Origin: Dyadobacter soli
Lineage (GTDB): Bacteria > Bacteroidota > Bacteroidia > Cytophagales > Spirosomataceae
Assembly: GCF_900101885.1 (NCBI RefSeq)
Contig: NZ_FNAN01000002.1
Location: 62,001-126,000 of the forward strand
Length of the DNA: 64,000 bases
Direction: 5' to 3'
Of this stretch, positions 43,770-52,000 are shown piece after piece. Below the pieces are notes generated by a model. The model saw only the letters and a program-made list of their open reading frames with translations, was not told where the DNA came from and did no database searches. The position numbers were made by a program, and so were the translations under genes. Positions within the stretch are counted from its first letter, which is position 1. Each line of letters starts with the position of its first letter.

Positions 43770-44771
43770 ATGAACGTCTTCCCTGTCACGAATTCCAATC
43801 TTTCGCCGGTCCACCTCGGTCTTTTTGTTCAAAAGAACTATTTCCCTGAACAACAGGTCGAATGCCGGATCTTAAAAACCGGGATCAGCGACACGTACCT
43901 TATTAAAACGCCCGGGAAACGCTGCATTTTCCGCGTGTATAGTTTCGGATGGCGTACGCCGACGGAGATTGCGGAGGAATTGCGGTGGTTGCAATATTTG
44001 CAGGAAAACGGCATTTCGGTTTCCTACGCGATTCCTGATCTTGAAAACACATTGATCCATTCATTCGCCGCGCCGGAGGGTGAACGTTTTGGCGTACTAT
44101 TCTCTTTTGCCGAGGGTGAAAAGGTGCTCAATTTCGATGCCGAGACGCATTTTCGCGTGGGCAAACTCATGGCTGAAATGCATTTGCTGGCCAAGGATTT
44201 TGCATTGCAGCGCATTACCTATACGGAAAAAGAACTGCTGATCGACTCGCTCGCGCAATTGGGCCACTTCCTGCCTGCCGATACGGAGGAAATGCATTAT
44301 ATGAAATCAGTGCAGGAATATCTGATCTCCGAGCTGCAAAATGCTGATTTAAGCCAAATCAGAAAAGGTGCCGTCCACCTCGACCTTTGGTTCGACAACA
44401 TGAACATCACTCCCGAAGGCGACATTACTTTCTTCGATTTCGATTTTTGCGGCAATGGCTGGCTGTGTATGGATATGGCCTATTATATGCTGCAAATCCA
44501 TTCCACCGAGAAAGACGAGGCGGAACGCGAGCTTAAAACTGCCCGATTCCTGCAAGGCTACGAATCGGTAGCGCAAGTGAGCGACGAAGAAAAACGCCTG
44601 ATCCCGATCCTCGGCATTTGCCTGTATTTCTTCTACCTGGGTATCCAGTCGCAGCGGTACGACAACTGGTCGAATGTGTTTTTAAATGAAATTTACCTGA
44701 AACGGTTCATTAACCTTTTACTCAAAAAATACTTTGATTATCACCAGCTTGGGCAGAAGCTGACGTCGTAA
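43770..44771 (+). CDS. Phosphotransferase (aminoglycoside phosphotransferase/choline kinase fold)
   Basis: 333 residues from ATG 43770 (MNVFPVTNSN); the frame is open upstream to 43494 only through the GNAT gene. Kinase-like motifs: the Brenner motif VHLDLWFDNMNITPEGDITFFDFDFCGNGW (catalytic Asp and metal-binding Asn and Asp). The N-lobe contains ILKTGISDTYLIKTP and the ATP-binding Lys/Arg in CIFRVYSFGW. It would phosphorylate a small hydroxyl compound (choline, homoserine, a sugar or an aminoglycoside); the family gives no more than that. A TAATTTTG -7-like box is at 43741-43748 with only a weak -33 element. The small membrane protein gene follows after 34 nt. Confidence 0.88.
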   Translation: MNVFPVTNSNLSPVHLGLFVQKNYFPEQQVECRILKTGISDTYLIKTPGKRCIFRVYSFGWRTPTEIAEELRWLQYLQENGISVSYAIPDLENTLIHSFAAPEGERFGVLFSFAEGEKVLNFDAETHFRVGKLMAEMHLLAKDFALQRITYTEKELLIDSLAQLGHFLPADTEEMHYMKSVQEYLISELQNADLSQIRKGAVHLDLWFDNMNITPEGDITFFDFDFCGNGWLCMDMAYYMLQIHSTEKDEAERELKTARFLQGYESVAQVSDEEKRLIPILGICLYFFYLGIQSQRYDNWSNVFLNEIYLKRFINLLLKKYFDYHQLGQKLTS

Positions 44772-44805
44772 TTGCTTACTTTCAGCGCATTGTAAATGAT
44801 TTTTT

Positions 44806-45324
44806 ATGATGCTCAAAATCCTTTTCCCGCTGCTGTTCATCGCCGGGCTGTGGTTCCTGATCCGCAGCATTGGCCGGATCATAGAGATTTACGGAGGTAA
44901 GAAAGTAACCTTGCCGCTCGACAGGCCGCTTCCGGAGTTCCATCTTTCCGAACCGGGTGAATACGAGATTGCCTACCGTCGCCCGGCAATTCTCGGTATC
45001 ATGCCTACGAAAGTTTTGTATACACTCGTATCCGTTCCCGACGGGAAGCATTTTACCGTAACCAATGTGGTCAACATCTTCGGATCGCGGAAGGATATGA
45101 CGAGTAGCCGTGTGGTACCGGTTGCGGAATTCAGTATCGACGCCGCGGGCGCTTACCAGTTGAGCGTCGCGCAGCTTCCGGAGATCAAAAATGGTGACGG
45201 GCTGGTGATCATGAAAAAGACCGGCGGGAAAGGCTTTGTCATGATTTTTGCCATTCTCATTTCTGCCATAGCCACCATCGGCGGGCTGGTAATGAGCATT
45301 CTGGCGTTTTTGAATAAGCTATAA
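44806..45324 (+). CDS. Small membrane protein of unknown function
   Basis: 172 residues with one hydrophobic helix at each end (about 4-20 and 145-168), and a central 115-residue beta-rich domain (EYEIAYRRPAILGIMPTKVLYTLVS). Two anchoring helices with the soluble domain between them suggest a periplasmic or cytosolic loop held at the membrane. I do not recognise the family. It is 34 nt downstream of the phosphotransferase gene and may be co-transcribed. Facing it is the TIM-barrel gene, with a terminator in the 32-bp gap. Confidence 0.75.
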   Translation: MMLKILFPLLFIAGLWFLIRSIGRIIEIYGGKKVTLPLDRPLPEFHLSEPGEYEIAYRRPAILGIMPTKVLYTLVSVPDGKHFTVTNVVNIFGSRKDMTSSRVVPVAEFSIDAAGAYQLSVAQLPEIKNGDGLVIMKKTGGKGFVMIFAILISAIATIGGLVMSILAFLNKL

Positions 45325-45350
45325 AAAAGGCCGGCGATTATACCGGCCCC
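45323..45350 (-). terminator. Intrinsic terminator between convergent genes
   Basis: GGCCGG (45329-45334) and CCGGCC (45343-45348) pair across an 8-nt loop. On the minus strand the stem is followed by six T (opposite 45323-45328). It is 6 nt beyond the stop at 45357 and overlaps the TAA of the convergent gene. Confidence 0.8.
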
Positions 45351-45356
45351 GTATCG

Positions 45357-46274
45357 TTAAGCTACGCCTTCTACGATCTTTTTCATCTTCGCGAGGCTGG
45401 TCTTCGCTACCTGCAATGCATCCTGCGCCCAATAGTCCTTATTGAATACTTCAAATGAAAGGATGATCGGCTTGTCCGGGTTTTTAAGGCTTTGAATCAC
45501 GTCCTTCCAAGGGGCAATGCCGTCGCCCACGTACACGCGGTCGGCATCCGTAATGCTCTCGCGCGGCGGCGTTTTGGGGTAATCGTTCACGTGGAATATC
45601 TCGATCAACGGCTTTCCTACATCTTTAATGGCCTCCATTCCCGACCCGCCTTTGTGCAAGTGGTACACATCCATGAGCAAGCGCGCCGAAGGGTGGCCCG
45701 ACTCGACGGCCACATACAATATTTCCCCTACCCGGCTGAGGTTTTTGGAAAAACCCCACAGCTCCAAATGCGGTACCACGCCCGTTTTGTCGCCCAATTC
45801 CAGGATCGCACGGTAACGTTCGGCTACGCGCGCGAGGTCGAGCGACGCGCCGGTGGTTGCGCCCATGGGTGGGGCGGCTATGCGCGGGCAACCAATGGCC
45901 GCGAGCTGTTCCATTTCGCCTTTCAGCTGGTCCAGTGCCTTGGCCCGGGCCGTTTCATCGTCCACGATCCAGGTAGCAAAACCGATCGCATCCTCCACTT
46001 TCAACCCGAGATCGCCGATAATGCGTTTGGCCTCCTGCAGAGTACCGCCGCCTTTGAGATAATCCTGTAAAGTACTGACCCATATCTCCACGGATCCGTA
46101 ACCTGCTTTTGCCGCCACTTCCAGCTCCTTGCGGAAACCGAGTTTCTGGCCGCGCAAGGTGCTCATATTGAGGGAATAAATAAATGGCTGAACTTTGGCT
46201 TTCGCAGCTTCGGCTGGAACAATGCCTGCTGCGCTCACAGCGGCGATCGAGGATAATGCTTCCCGGCGGTTCAT
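45357..46274 (-). CDS. TIM-barrel sugar-phosphate isomerase/epimerase-like protein, Tat-type leader
   Basis: 305 residues. Leader MNRREALSSIAAVSAAGIVPAEA has an RR-E-A twin-arginine pattern. The AP_endonuc_2/xylose-isomerase-like barrel shows GYGSVEIWVSTLQ, PHLELWGFSKNL (Glu), LLMDVYHLHKGGSG (Asp and His), FHVNDYPKTPPRESITDADRVYVGDG and ILSFEVFNKDYW, which are the metal-binding acids and histidine. An exported isomerase-like barrel of this type fits the 3-keto sugar lyase/isomerase role known for some Bacteroidota proteins; that is inference. It stands alone between the membrane protein and the VOC gene. Confidence 0.88.
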   Translation of the reverse strand: MNRREALSSIAAVSAAGIVPAEAAKAKVQPFIYSLNMSTLRGQKLGFRKELEVAAKAGYGSVEIWVSTLQDYLKGGGTLQEAKRIIGDLGLKVEDAIGFATWIVDDETARAKALDQLKGEMEQLAAIGCPRIAAPPMGATTGASLDLARVAERYRAILELGDKTGVVPHLELWGFSKNLSRVGEILYVAVESGHPSARLLMDVYHLHKGGSGMEAIKDVGKPLIEIFHVNDYPKTPPRESITDADRVYVGDGIAPWKDVIQSLKNPDKPIILSFEVFNKDYWAQDALQVAKTSLAKMKKIVEGVA

Positions 46275-46381
46275 TAATGTGTTCTGAATGGTTAACTGAT
46301 TTAATTGTAAAGCCGCTTGCCGGAATTTTTTACCGCAAATCCATGTAAATTGATTGTTACACCAAATCGAATACGCCTCCC

Positions 46382-46879
46382 ATGGAACCAGATAACTATA
46401 TCATACCGGCCCAAACGAAAATCGGCCACGTACACCTGAAAGTAGCCGACCTCGACCGTGCCGTCGATTTCTATTGCGGGCTCCTCGGCTTCGAAATCAC
46501 CACCCGCTACGGCACCCAGGCCGTGTTCATTTCCGCCGGCGGCTACCACCACCACATCGGCCTGAACACCTGGTACAGCAAAGGCGCGCCTCCCGCATCG
46601 CCCCACGGCGTCGGCCTGTTTCATACCGCCATTCTCTACCCTACCCGGAAAGATCTCGCCGTCGCATTGAACCGCCTTCTAAAAGCCAACTACCCCCTCA
46701 CCGGCGCCAGCGACCACGGCGTTTCCGAAGCATTATACCTCAACGATCCCGACGGCAACGGCGTAGAATTGTATTGGGACAGGCCGCAGGACCAATGGGA
46801 GTACTTGCCGGATGGGTCTATCGAAATGTATACGAAGAGTTTAAATATTCCGGGGTTGCTTGCTGAGTTGAATAAGTAA
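46382..46879 (+). CDS. VOC-family protein (glyoxalase / extradiol dioxygenase fold, CatE-like)
   Basis: 165 residues. Metal ligand pattern GHVHLKVADLDRAVDFYCGLLGF (first His), GVGLFHTAILYP (second His) and DPDGNGVELYWDRP (Glu). The HHHIGLNTW segment also fits the CatE-type subgroup. Cytoplasmic. Substrate unknown: these proteins range from dioxygenases to isomerases. The stop is 3 nt from the stop of the convergent MazF gene. Confidence 0.88.
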   Translation: MEPDNYIIPAQTKIGHVHLKVADLDRAVDFYCGLLGFEITTRYGTQAVFISAGGYHHHIGLNTWYSKGAPPASPHGVGLFHTAILYPTRKDLAVALNRLLKANYPLTGASDHGVSEALYLNDPDGNGVELYWDRPQDQWEYLPDGSIEMYTKSLNIPGLLAELNK

Positions 46880-46882
46880 GCA

Positions 46883-47218
46883 CTAAAATATATCCAGGTG
46901 TATCAATATGGCCAGCTCAACAGCCTTCATCTTCGTGCTGTTTAACTGGCCTATTTTATTGCCTAACCTCGATTTATCGATCGTCCGGATTTGGTTTGCC
47001 TTCACCTTCGACTCATTGCGCAGGCCTCCCTCGTTTGCTGCGAGCGGGACCTCGAAGGGATAGATTTTCGCCGTGCTGGATGTTAACGGTAACACCGTGA
47101 TGGTACTGCTGTATTGATTATTGACATCATTCGAAACAATCAGCACCGGACGTGTTTTGGCTGTCTCGCTACCCACCACGGGGTCGAGCTTAGCCCAGAA
47201 GATATCTCCTTTCTGCAT
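46883..47218 (-). CDS. mazF: MazF/PemK-family endoribonuclease toxin
   Basis: 111 residues. Opening KGDIFWAKLDPVVGSETAKTRPVLIVSND and the later ITVLPLTSST and KVKANQIRTIDKSRLG blocks are the standard MazF fold. The basic active-site residues (Arg in KTRPV and the Thr in LPLTSS) are present. It should cut mRNA at short single-stranded sites. The start codon overlaps the stop of the antitoxin gene by one nucleotide (TAATG), so translation is coupled. The toxin is uninterrupted and full-length. Confidence 0.95.
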   Translation of the reverse strand: MQKGDIFWAKLDPVVGSETAKTRPVLIVSNDVNNQYSSTITVLPLTSSTAKIYPFEVPLAANEGGLRNESKVKANQIRTIDKSRLGNKIGQLNSTKMKAVELAILIHLDIF

Positions 47219-47439
47219 TACAAATTTTCAAAATCGGCATGTTGAAAATCATTTGTAATGGAAAGGTCTTCTTCCCGTGTGGCCTGATAACCCTCTTTGA
47301 GCAGCTCGTCAAGAGAGTTTCGTCGCTCACGTGCTATTTTCTCCTCAATAGCCTCTTTTGTAAACCCTTCCTCTTCTTTTTGAAGTGAATGGATAAACTG
47401 AACGTCCGATTCGGAAAGTTCTACTTTGATCGTCTTCAT
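47218..47439 (-). CDS. Antitoxin of the MazF pair
   Basis: 73 residues from ATG 47439 (MKTIKVELSESD); 14 upstream in-frame residues run through the -7 promoter element and are excluded. The acidic protein has an N-terminal strand/helix block, then EEEGFTKEAIEEKIARERR, and a disordered acidic tail (TREEDLSITNDFQHADFENL), which would wrap and inactivate MazF. It does not look like a classical MazE swapped-hairpin, so no gene symbol is given. Transcribed from the promoter at 47456-47486. Confidence 0.85.
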   Translation of the reverse strand: MKTIKVELSESDVQFIHSLQKEEEGFTKEAIEEKIARERRNSLDELLKEGYQATREEDLSITNDFQHADFENL

Positions 47440-47455
47440 GTGTGTAGTTTTTTTC

Positions 47456-47486
47456 CAAAGATACGATTTATCAAAGCCCATTCAAA
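47456..47486 (-). promoter_or_regulatory. Perfect Bacteroidota promoter for the toxin-antitoxin pair
   Basis: On the minus strand TTTG (47486-47483) is followed after exactly 19 bp by TATCTTTG (47463-47456), the consensus -33 and -7 elements. The antitoxin ATG is 17 nt past the -7 element, so the leader is very short. The -33 box lies 21 bp beyond the GH5 stop at 47508. Confidence 0.85.
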
Positions 47487-47507
47487 CAGACAACCTCGGC
47501 AGCACTC

Positions 47508-48644
47508 CTAGTACTTCATCAGCAAAGTCAGCAACTTCCGATCCAGCTTGTGCCCGTGCCAGTCTTCATAGGCAACGTCTTCGCGGCGTGAATCGAGGAC
47601 GCCGAAATCTCCGGCGAACTCCCAGAGCGAGAAACCGATGCCATTGGACGAAAGGATGTCGAGCACGTCGTTGAACCAGGCCAGGAAAACGTCGTGGGGT
47701 GTTTTATTCCAGCAGCCACATTCGCCGCAATGCACGCCTACACCCTTGTTGACGAGCTCGATCCAGGGTTTATAGAATTTTTCGAGCATCGCGCGGCTCA
47801 GGTATTGGTCCCCTACCTGGCCTGGCCACTTCGGTGTGGGCGCATTGTCGGGGTCCTTCATCGCCCATGGCGCTTTGTAATGCGAGATAATGCCCGGATG
47901 ATAACCGCGGCAGCTCTGTGCGATGTCGAGATCGGCGAGCTCGGGAATAACCGAGGTGCCTACATCGTTGCCGTCGGCAATGATCAAATGGTCCGGGTTT
48001 TCTTTCCTGATAGCTTCCGAAGCGGCAATGGCGAGTTTGCGGTAAACATCACCGGGTACCGACGAGCGTTTGGAATGCTGGTCGTTCATATCCGCGCGCA
48101 TGCTCGGCTCATTGAGCAGATCGAAACTGATGCGCTTCGACGATGTGCTTTTATATCTTTTGGCCCACATATTCCAGTGAAAACAGAATGCGTCGAGCGC
48201 CTTCTGGTCGGTCCAGAGGTTGTAAGGCTCATTGAAACCGGCATTCACGCAATACCCCGGCGCTCGGTGCAGGTTCAGGCTTACGTGGATATTATGCTTG
48301 TGCGCGGCTGCGACAAGTTTATCGATACGGTCGACGGCCTGCTCGTCGATCTGGTAAATTTCTTCGGGTGTGATGTTCCGCGTGCGATCGAATTTCAGGT
48401 AGGCCGGGTAAGCCATTGGAATGCGAACGAAGTCGAAGCCCCAGTCGGCCATCCATTTAAATTGTTCTTCCGTGGTAGCTTTGCGGCCTTTTGCCGGATC
48501 GGGCGAGAAGAAATCGAGCAGGTTGAACCCTTTCCATTTCGGCAACTTGTTCTGCGTGACCTGTCCCGAAACAGCAAAACCGGGAGTTAGCGCGGCCCCG
48601 GTTGCTACAATGGATGTATTTTTGATAAATGTCCTGCGATGCAT
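47508..48644 (-). CDS. Glycoside hydrolase family 5, Tat-type leader
   Basis: 378-residue clan GH-A barrel. An RRTFIKNTSIVATGAALTPGFA leader indicates export. Catalytic pair: Glu 179 in DLLNEPSM (acid/base, the NEP signature) and Glu 308 in VHCGECGCWN (nucleophile), which has the spacing of GH5. The aromatic and His residues of the family are seen in GFDFVRIPMAYP and IHVSLNLHRAPG. It probably cuts beta-glucan, mannan or a plant glycan in the periplasm. No carbohydrate-binding module and no sorting domain. The gene stands alone, with the toxin-antitoxin unit on the same strand downstream. Confidence 0.92.
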   Translation of the reverse strand: MHRRTFIKNTSIVATGAALTPGFAVSGQVTQNKLPKWKGFNLLDFFSPDPAKGRKATTEEQFKWMADWGFDFVRIPMAYPAYLKFDRTRNITPEEIYQIDEQAVDRIDKLVAAAHKHNIHVSLNLHRAPGYCVNAGFNEPYNLWTDQKALDAFCFHWNMWAKRYKSTSSKRISFDLLNEPSMRADMNDQHSKRSSVPGDVYRKLAIAASEAIRKENPDHLIIADGNDVGTSVIPELADLDIAQSCRGYHPGIISHYKAPWAMKDPDNAPTPKWPGQVGDQYLSRAMLEKFYKPWIELVNKGVGVHCGECGCWNKTPHDVFLAWFNDVLDILSSNGIGFSLWEFAGDFGVLDSRREDVAYEDWHGHKLDRKLLTLLMKY

Positions 48645-48725
48645 GGCGGTTCGGAAGTTATTCGTGGTAACTTCCTATTAAACGCATCGCGACGGTGGTT
48701 TTACTGATAATCGACTATCGCGAGC

Positions 48726-50786
48726 CTAGCGGGTCGTCGTCGAATAACCCGAGCGACCGTTGTAATTATAGTACATTTCAGACTTTTTGCCGCCATCGGT
48801 TTTCAGGTACGTGTTCTTCAATTTCAGGTGCAAGTCGGCTGGTTGTTTCACGCCATTCACGATCAGCTCATCATCGCCCAGCTTGAACGACAGGTTGTGC
48901 TTATCCTTTATTACACCGGCATTACCCAGCTCCTCGATCACATCATCCTGCATTTTGATATAGACCTCGCGCTCTTTTTCAGCGACCTTTCTCATTTCTT
49001 CGGCCTTCTGGCGCTGCACTTCGGCCTGTGCGCGCTGTTCGGCGGCAAGTTCCCGTTGCTTCTCGGCGTCGAGGCGCATCTGCTCGGCCTGTTTACGCAT
49101 ACCGTCGGCAGCTTCGCGCATTTTCTCAGCTTCCTGTCTCACCTTGGCCAGCTCGTCGCGGTTTGCATTGGCACTCACCCGTATTTGCTCAGCTTGCTCA
49201 CGTTGCTTTTCAGCATCCAGCCGCATAGCGTTAGCCTTTTCGCGCTGCTTTTCCGCTTCCTGGCGTTGTCCTTCCGCCATTTTCCGCATTTCCTGCGCTT
49301 CCTCACGTTGTTTCTCCGCGAGCTCACGTTGTTTTTCCGCTTGTTTGCGCTGTACCTCCGCTTGCTCACGCTGTTTCTCCGCCAGTTCATGCTGAACTTT
49401 AATCTCCTCCATGATCTTGTCGATCTCCAGCTGATGTTTCGCGTAGTCGCTTTCGGTTATCTCCTGATTATCGATAAAAAGCGAGATAATCTTGCCGTTG
49501 CGCTTCACAATCTCGTATTGCTTGTTGTTACGCGTTACATTATACGTACTGATCCCTTCCTGCGCGGAGTAGATGTTCGCGGAATGCACCTGCATTTCTC
49601 CCGATTTCAGTTTCTTCCGGGGAAGCGTGTCCGTTTCGGAGTTTGGGACGGCAGGTTGTTCAGGCAATGTGATTTTTTCAACCGGGCGGTTTGCCGGTAC
49701 CATCGGCAATGACTGCTTAACCGGCTTCTCCGGCGCAGTTGCCGCCGACAATGCGATCGCCGCCGCCAGACTGAATGTTACAAATAGTTTTTCCATGGCA
49801 TCAAGTGGTTTATTATTGTTATTGACAATGCGTTTGATCCTGTCCAGCAAATGGTTACGCTTTTTTGAAAAAGCCATTTCAAAAGCCGGACGCGACTGGT
49901 TGTACTCCTGGAACGAGACGAGTGCATGAATGAACGACGTTTTGTTCTGCATCACACCGATCGCCAAGTCGTCGCAGCAATGCTCGCGCTCCTCGCGGAT
50001 CAGTTTGGAAATCCACCACACCGCCGGGTTGAAAAAGAATACATTCTCGCAGAATATTTGAACAAGGTTGATCAGGTAATCGCGGCGGCGGATGTGCGCC
50101 AGTTCGTGCAGCAGAATCGCCTCCACCTGGGCGGCGGGAAGGTTGGCCAACATACCCAGCGGCACCAGCACCACGGGATTCAGGAAACCTACGACCATCG
50201 GCACCGCCACTTGCAGCGACTCGCGCAGCTCCACTTCCTGGCTAATCCGCATGCGTTCGGCGAGTTCGTAAAACCGGACGATCCATTTCATTTCCGGCGT
50301 TGAAACCTGCTGCGCTACCTTTCTGAGATATAGCAGACCGCTCGCCGCCAAAAGTGATTTCAATGCAAAAATCAGGAACCAAACGGTGACGATAACCTGT
50401 GCATGCTCGGTAAAAAATGCCATGATACGCATTACCCAGCCAGTTTCTGTGGCTGCGATGGCGGCGTTGCCTGCGTTTTGAAATGCAGCCTGCATTATCC
50501 ATTCACCGGAAAAGACAATCGCCGAAGCCGGCCTGGCGCCTTCCTGTACCGCAGCAGTATCGCGCATCGTCAAAACGAAAGTCACTACCGCGGCAGAAAC
50601 GAAGAGTAGCATTACCAATGCGAGCATATTGTAGCGGAATGCAGGCCTGCTCTTCCGGGTGCAGAGCAGAATGGCTCCGGCTACAATCGCGGCGATGAGA
50701 CCTTGCCAGAGCGAATGCACGAGCGTGAGGCAAAATGCGCGGACCCATTCGTGGGCGGTAGGCTGATCGATGATATTCCAGTTCAT
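48726..50786 (-). CDS. BlaR1/MecR1-like M56 peptidase with a long Glu/Lys/Arg/Gln coiled coil
   Basis: 686 residues. N-terminal hydrophobic segments (about 22-42, 55-73, 130-150) precede the zinc-protease site LLHELAHIRRRDYL (His 227, Glu 228, His 231); EREHCCDDLA at 267-276 supplies the third ligand. A further hydrophobic segment at about 335-350 leads to an extracytoplasmic part. There, about residues 455-618 form a heptad-like run of QREQAE/QRELAE/MRKMAE repeats, a very long charged coiled coil instead of the penicillin-binding sensor domain of BlaR1. A 65-residue beta tail ends YSTTTR. With the BlaI-type repressor directly upstream, a BlaIR-like signal relay is inferred, with an unknown ligand or trigger. 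Confidence 0.9.
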   Translation of the reverse strand: MNWNIIDQPTAHEWVRAFCLTLVHSLWQGLIAAIVAGAILLCTRKSRPAFRYNMLALVMLLFVSAAVVTFVLTMRDTAAVQEGARPASAIVFSGEWIMQAAFQNAGNAAIAATETGWVMRIMAFFTEHAQVIVTVWFLIFALKSLLAASGLLYLRKVAQQVSTPEMKWIVRFYELAERMRISQEVELRESLQVAVPMVVGFLNPVVLVPLGMLANLPAAQVEAILLHELAHIRRRDYLINLVQIFCENVFFFNPAVWWISKLIREEREHCCDDLAIGVMQNKTSFIHALVSFQEYNQSRPAFEMAFSKKRNHLLDRIKRIVNNNNKPLDAMEKLFVTFSLAAAIALSAATAPEKPVKQSLPMVPANRPVEKITLPEQPAVPNSETDTLPRKKLKSGEMQVHSANIYSAQEGISTYNVTRNNKQYEIVKRNGKIISLFIDNQEITESDYAKHQLEIDKIMEEIKVQHELAEKQREQAEVQRKQAEKQRELAEKQREEAQEMRKMAEGQRQEAEKQREKANAMRLDAEKQREQAEQIRVSANANRDELAKVRQEAEKMREAADGMRKQAEQMRLDAEKQRELAAEQRAQAEVQRQKAEEMRKVAEKEREVYIKMQDDVIEELGNAGVIKDKHNLSFKLGDDELIVNGVKQPADLHLKLKNTYLKTDGGKKSEMYYNYNGRSGYSTTTR

Positions 50787-50816
50787 GGCTAACGGATATA
50801 GTCAGTTTGCTAATTA

Positions 50817-51179
50817 CTAATCCAGATTTTTGAGAAAATCCCTGATCTCACTCAGCTCCTCGGCGGAAGTATTTTTATTACCAAAAAGCTGCATTACCAG
50901 GCTCGATGCGGAGCCTTTGTACATTGAGTCAACGAACCGTTCCAGCAATGCCGATTTCGTTTTATCCTCCGGCTCCGCTGGGCTGTAAATGTGCTTCATA
51001 CTGCTCTCATCGCGCATTACAATGCCTTTTTCAGCCATGATCTGCATCAGTTTTAAAGTCGAAGAATACTGTACCGCACGCTTCTCCTCATTCAACTTAT
51101 CATTCACAAACCGCACCGTCGACGGCCCATGCTCCCATAGCACTTGCAGTATTTCCAGTTCTGATTTTGTAGGTTCCAT
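50817..51179 (-). CDS. BlaI/MecI/CopY-family transcriptional repressor
   Basis: 120 residues from ATG 51179 (MEPTKSELEILQVLWEHGP); the frame extends upstream through the promoter and is not used. Winged-helix domain with EILQVLWEHGPSTVRFVNDKLN, then the STLKLMQIMAEKGIVMRD recognition region. The C-terminal dimerisation half contains SALLERFVDSMYKGSASSLVMQLF. The gene lies 30 nt upstream of the BlaR1-like peptidase gene, which is the usual BlaI-BlaR1 pair, and the peptidase would cut this repressor. The operator is probably the palindrome at 51218-51229. Confidence 0.93.
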   Translation of the reverse strand: MEPTKSELEILQVLWEHGPSTVRFVNDKLNEEKRAVQYSSTLKLMQIMAEKGIVMRDESSMKHIYSPAEPEDKTKSALLERFVDSMYKGSASSLVMQLFGNKNTSAEELSEIRDFLKNLD

Positions 51180-51202
51180 TGGTAGTTTTTGAATCAACTC
51201 TT

Positions 51203-51231
51203 CAAAGGTAGGAAAAATTTCGTACGAAAAA
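51203..51231 (-). promoter_or_regulatory. Repressor-controlled promoter with palindromic operator
   Basis: On the minus strand TACCTTTG (51210-51203), a perfect -7 element, lies 24 nt before the blaI-type start. Nineteen bases upstream only a weak TTT is found for -33. Within the spacer is the perfect 12-bp palindrome TTTCGTACGAAA (51218-51229). A repressor bound there would block RNA polymerase, so it is a good candidate operator for the BlaI-type protein, although it differs from the classical TACA-n-TGTA form. Confidence 0.62.
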
Positions 51232-51250
51232 ATATTTACTAGAAAATTTA

Positions 51251-51258
51251 TAGATTTG
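51251..51258 (+). promoter_or_regulatory. -7 element for the toxin-antitoxin pair
   Basis: TAGATTTG matches TAnnTTTG and lies 21 nt before the antitoxin ATG at 51280. No TTTG is found 19 bp upstream; that region is an A-run. The palindrome used by the divergent repressor is 21 bp upstream, so the pair may be co-regulated. Confidence 0.45.
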
Positions 51259-51279
51259 TTTAGACAAAACCACACTACT

Positions 51280-51501
51280 ATGTACACAAAAACCATCACT
51301 CCTGAGACGACTTCTGTCACGATCGAGCTACCGGCTGACTTTGTCGGGAAGAATATAAAAGTGACCGCGGTTGTTGAAAGAAGAAAAAAACCTCGCAGGG
51401 TTCAATCCTTGGAGGAGATTCGCGAAAGGTATTCAAAGTTCCGTAAGGCAGATTTATCACAATTCAAATTTGACCGGGACGAAGCCAATGACTTTGACTA
51501 A
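51280..51501 (+). CDS. VapB-like antitoxin of a PIN toxin pair
   Basis: 73 residues from ATG 51280 (MYTKTITPETTSVTIELPAD). The first 30 form an AbrB/VapB-type strand region (VTIELPADFVGKNIKVTAVVE), and the rest is basic then acidic (EEIRERYSKFRKADLSQFKFDRDEANDFD), the toxin-wrapping tail. Upstream in-frame residues overlap the -7 element and are dropped. The next gene starts before this one stops, overlapping by 14 nt, which is typical of toxin-antitoxin operons. Confidence 0.82.
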   Translation: MYTKTITPETTSVTIELPADFVGKNIKVTAVVERRKKPRRVQSLEEIRERYSKFRKADLSQFKFDRDEANDFD

Positions 51502-51898
51502 TGCATTTCTTGATTCTAACATCATCATTTATCTTGTCGACACACATTGTGAAAAAAGTGAAATAGCTGGTAGGCTGGTCGGTTATGGCTATCGTATCAA
51601 TGCGCAGGTGCTGGTCGAGATTGGAAACGTATGCAAGAAGAAACTCAAATGGAGCAAACTTGAGATTTGGGAATTATGGTATCAGCTGATGACGGATTGC
51701 GTGGTAACCGACATCACTGAAACAACCATAGCCGACGCTATCTACCTGACAGAAAAATACGACTTTCAACTCTTCGACGCCATCATAGTATCCGGCGCAC
51801 TCGAAGCAGGATGCAGCGTACTTTATTCTGAGGATATGCATCACCAACTCGTGGTTGAAGAACAGCTTACAATTATCAACCCATTTCTGACCTGTTGA
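51488..51898 (+). CDS. PIN-domain ribonuclease toxin (VapC-like)
   Basis: 136 residues from ATG 51488 (MTLTNAFLDSNIIIYLVD). PIN metal site: Asp in FLDSNIIIY, Glu in INAQVLVEIGNV, and Asp in YDFQLFDAIIVSGALEAGCSVLYSEDM. All four acidic positions of the family are present, so the nuclease should be active. The start overlaps the antitoxin gene by 14 nt. The pair is divergent from the BlaI/BlaR1-like operon. It is the intact counterpart to the broken PIN gene at 61545-61978, though not a close copy. Confidence 0.9.
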   Translation: MTLTNAFLDSNIIIYLVDTHCEKSEIAGRLVGYGYRINAQVLVEIGNVCKKKLKWSKLEIWELWYQLMTDCVVTDITETTIADAIYLTEKYDFQLFDAIIVSGALEAGCSVLYSEDMHHQLVVEEQLTIINPFLTC

Positions 51899-52000
51899 CT
51901 TTCATTCTTTAAAATTCATAATTTCCCCTTTAATCCTGCCAAGCGCCTGGCAGAGCCATCCTGTCATATTTGTATCATCAATCACGAACAAAAGTATCTG

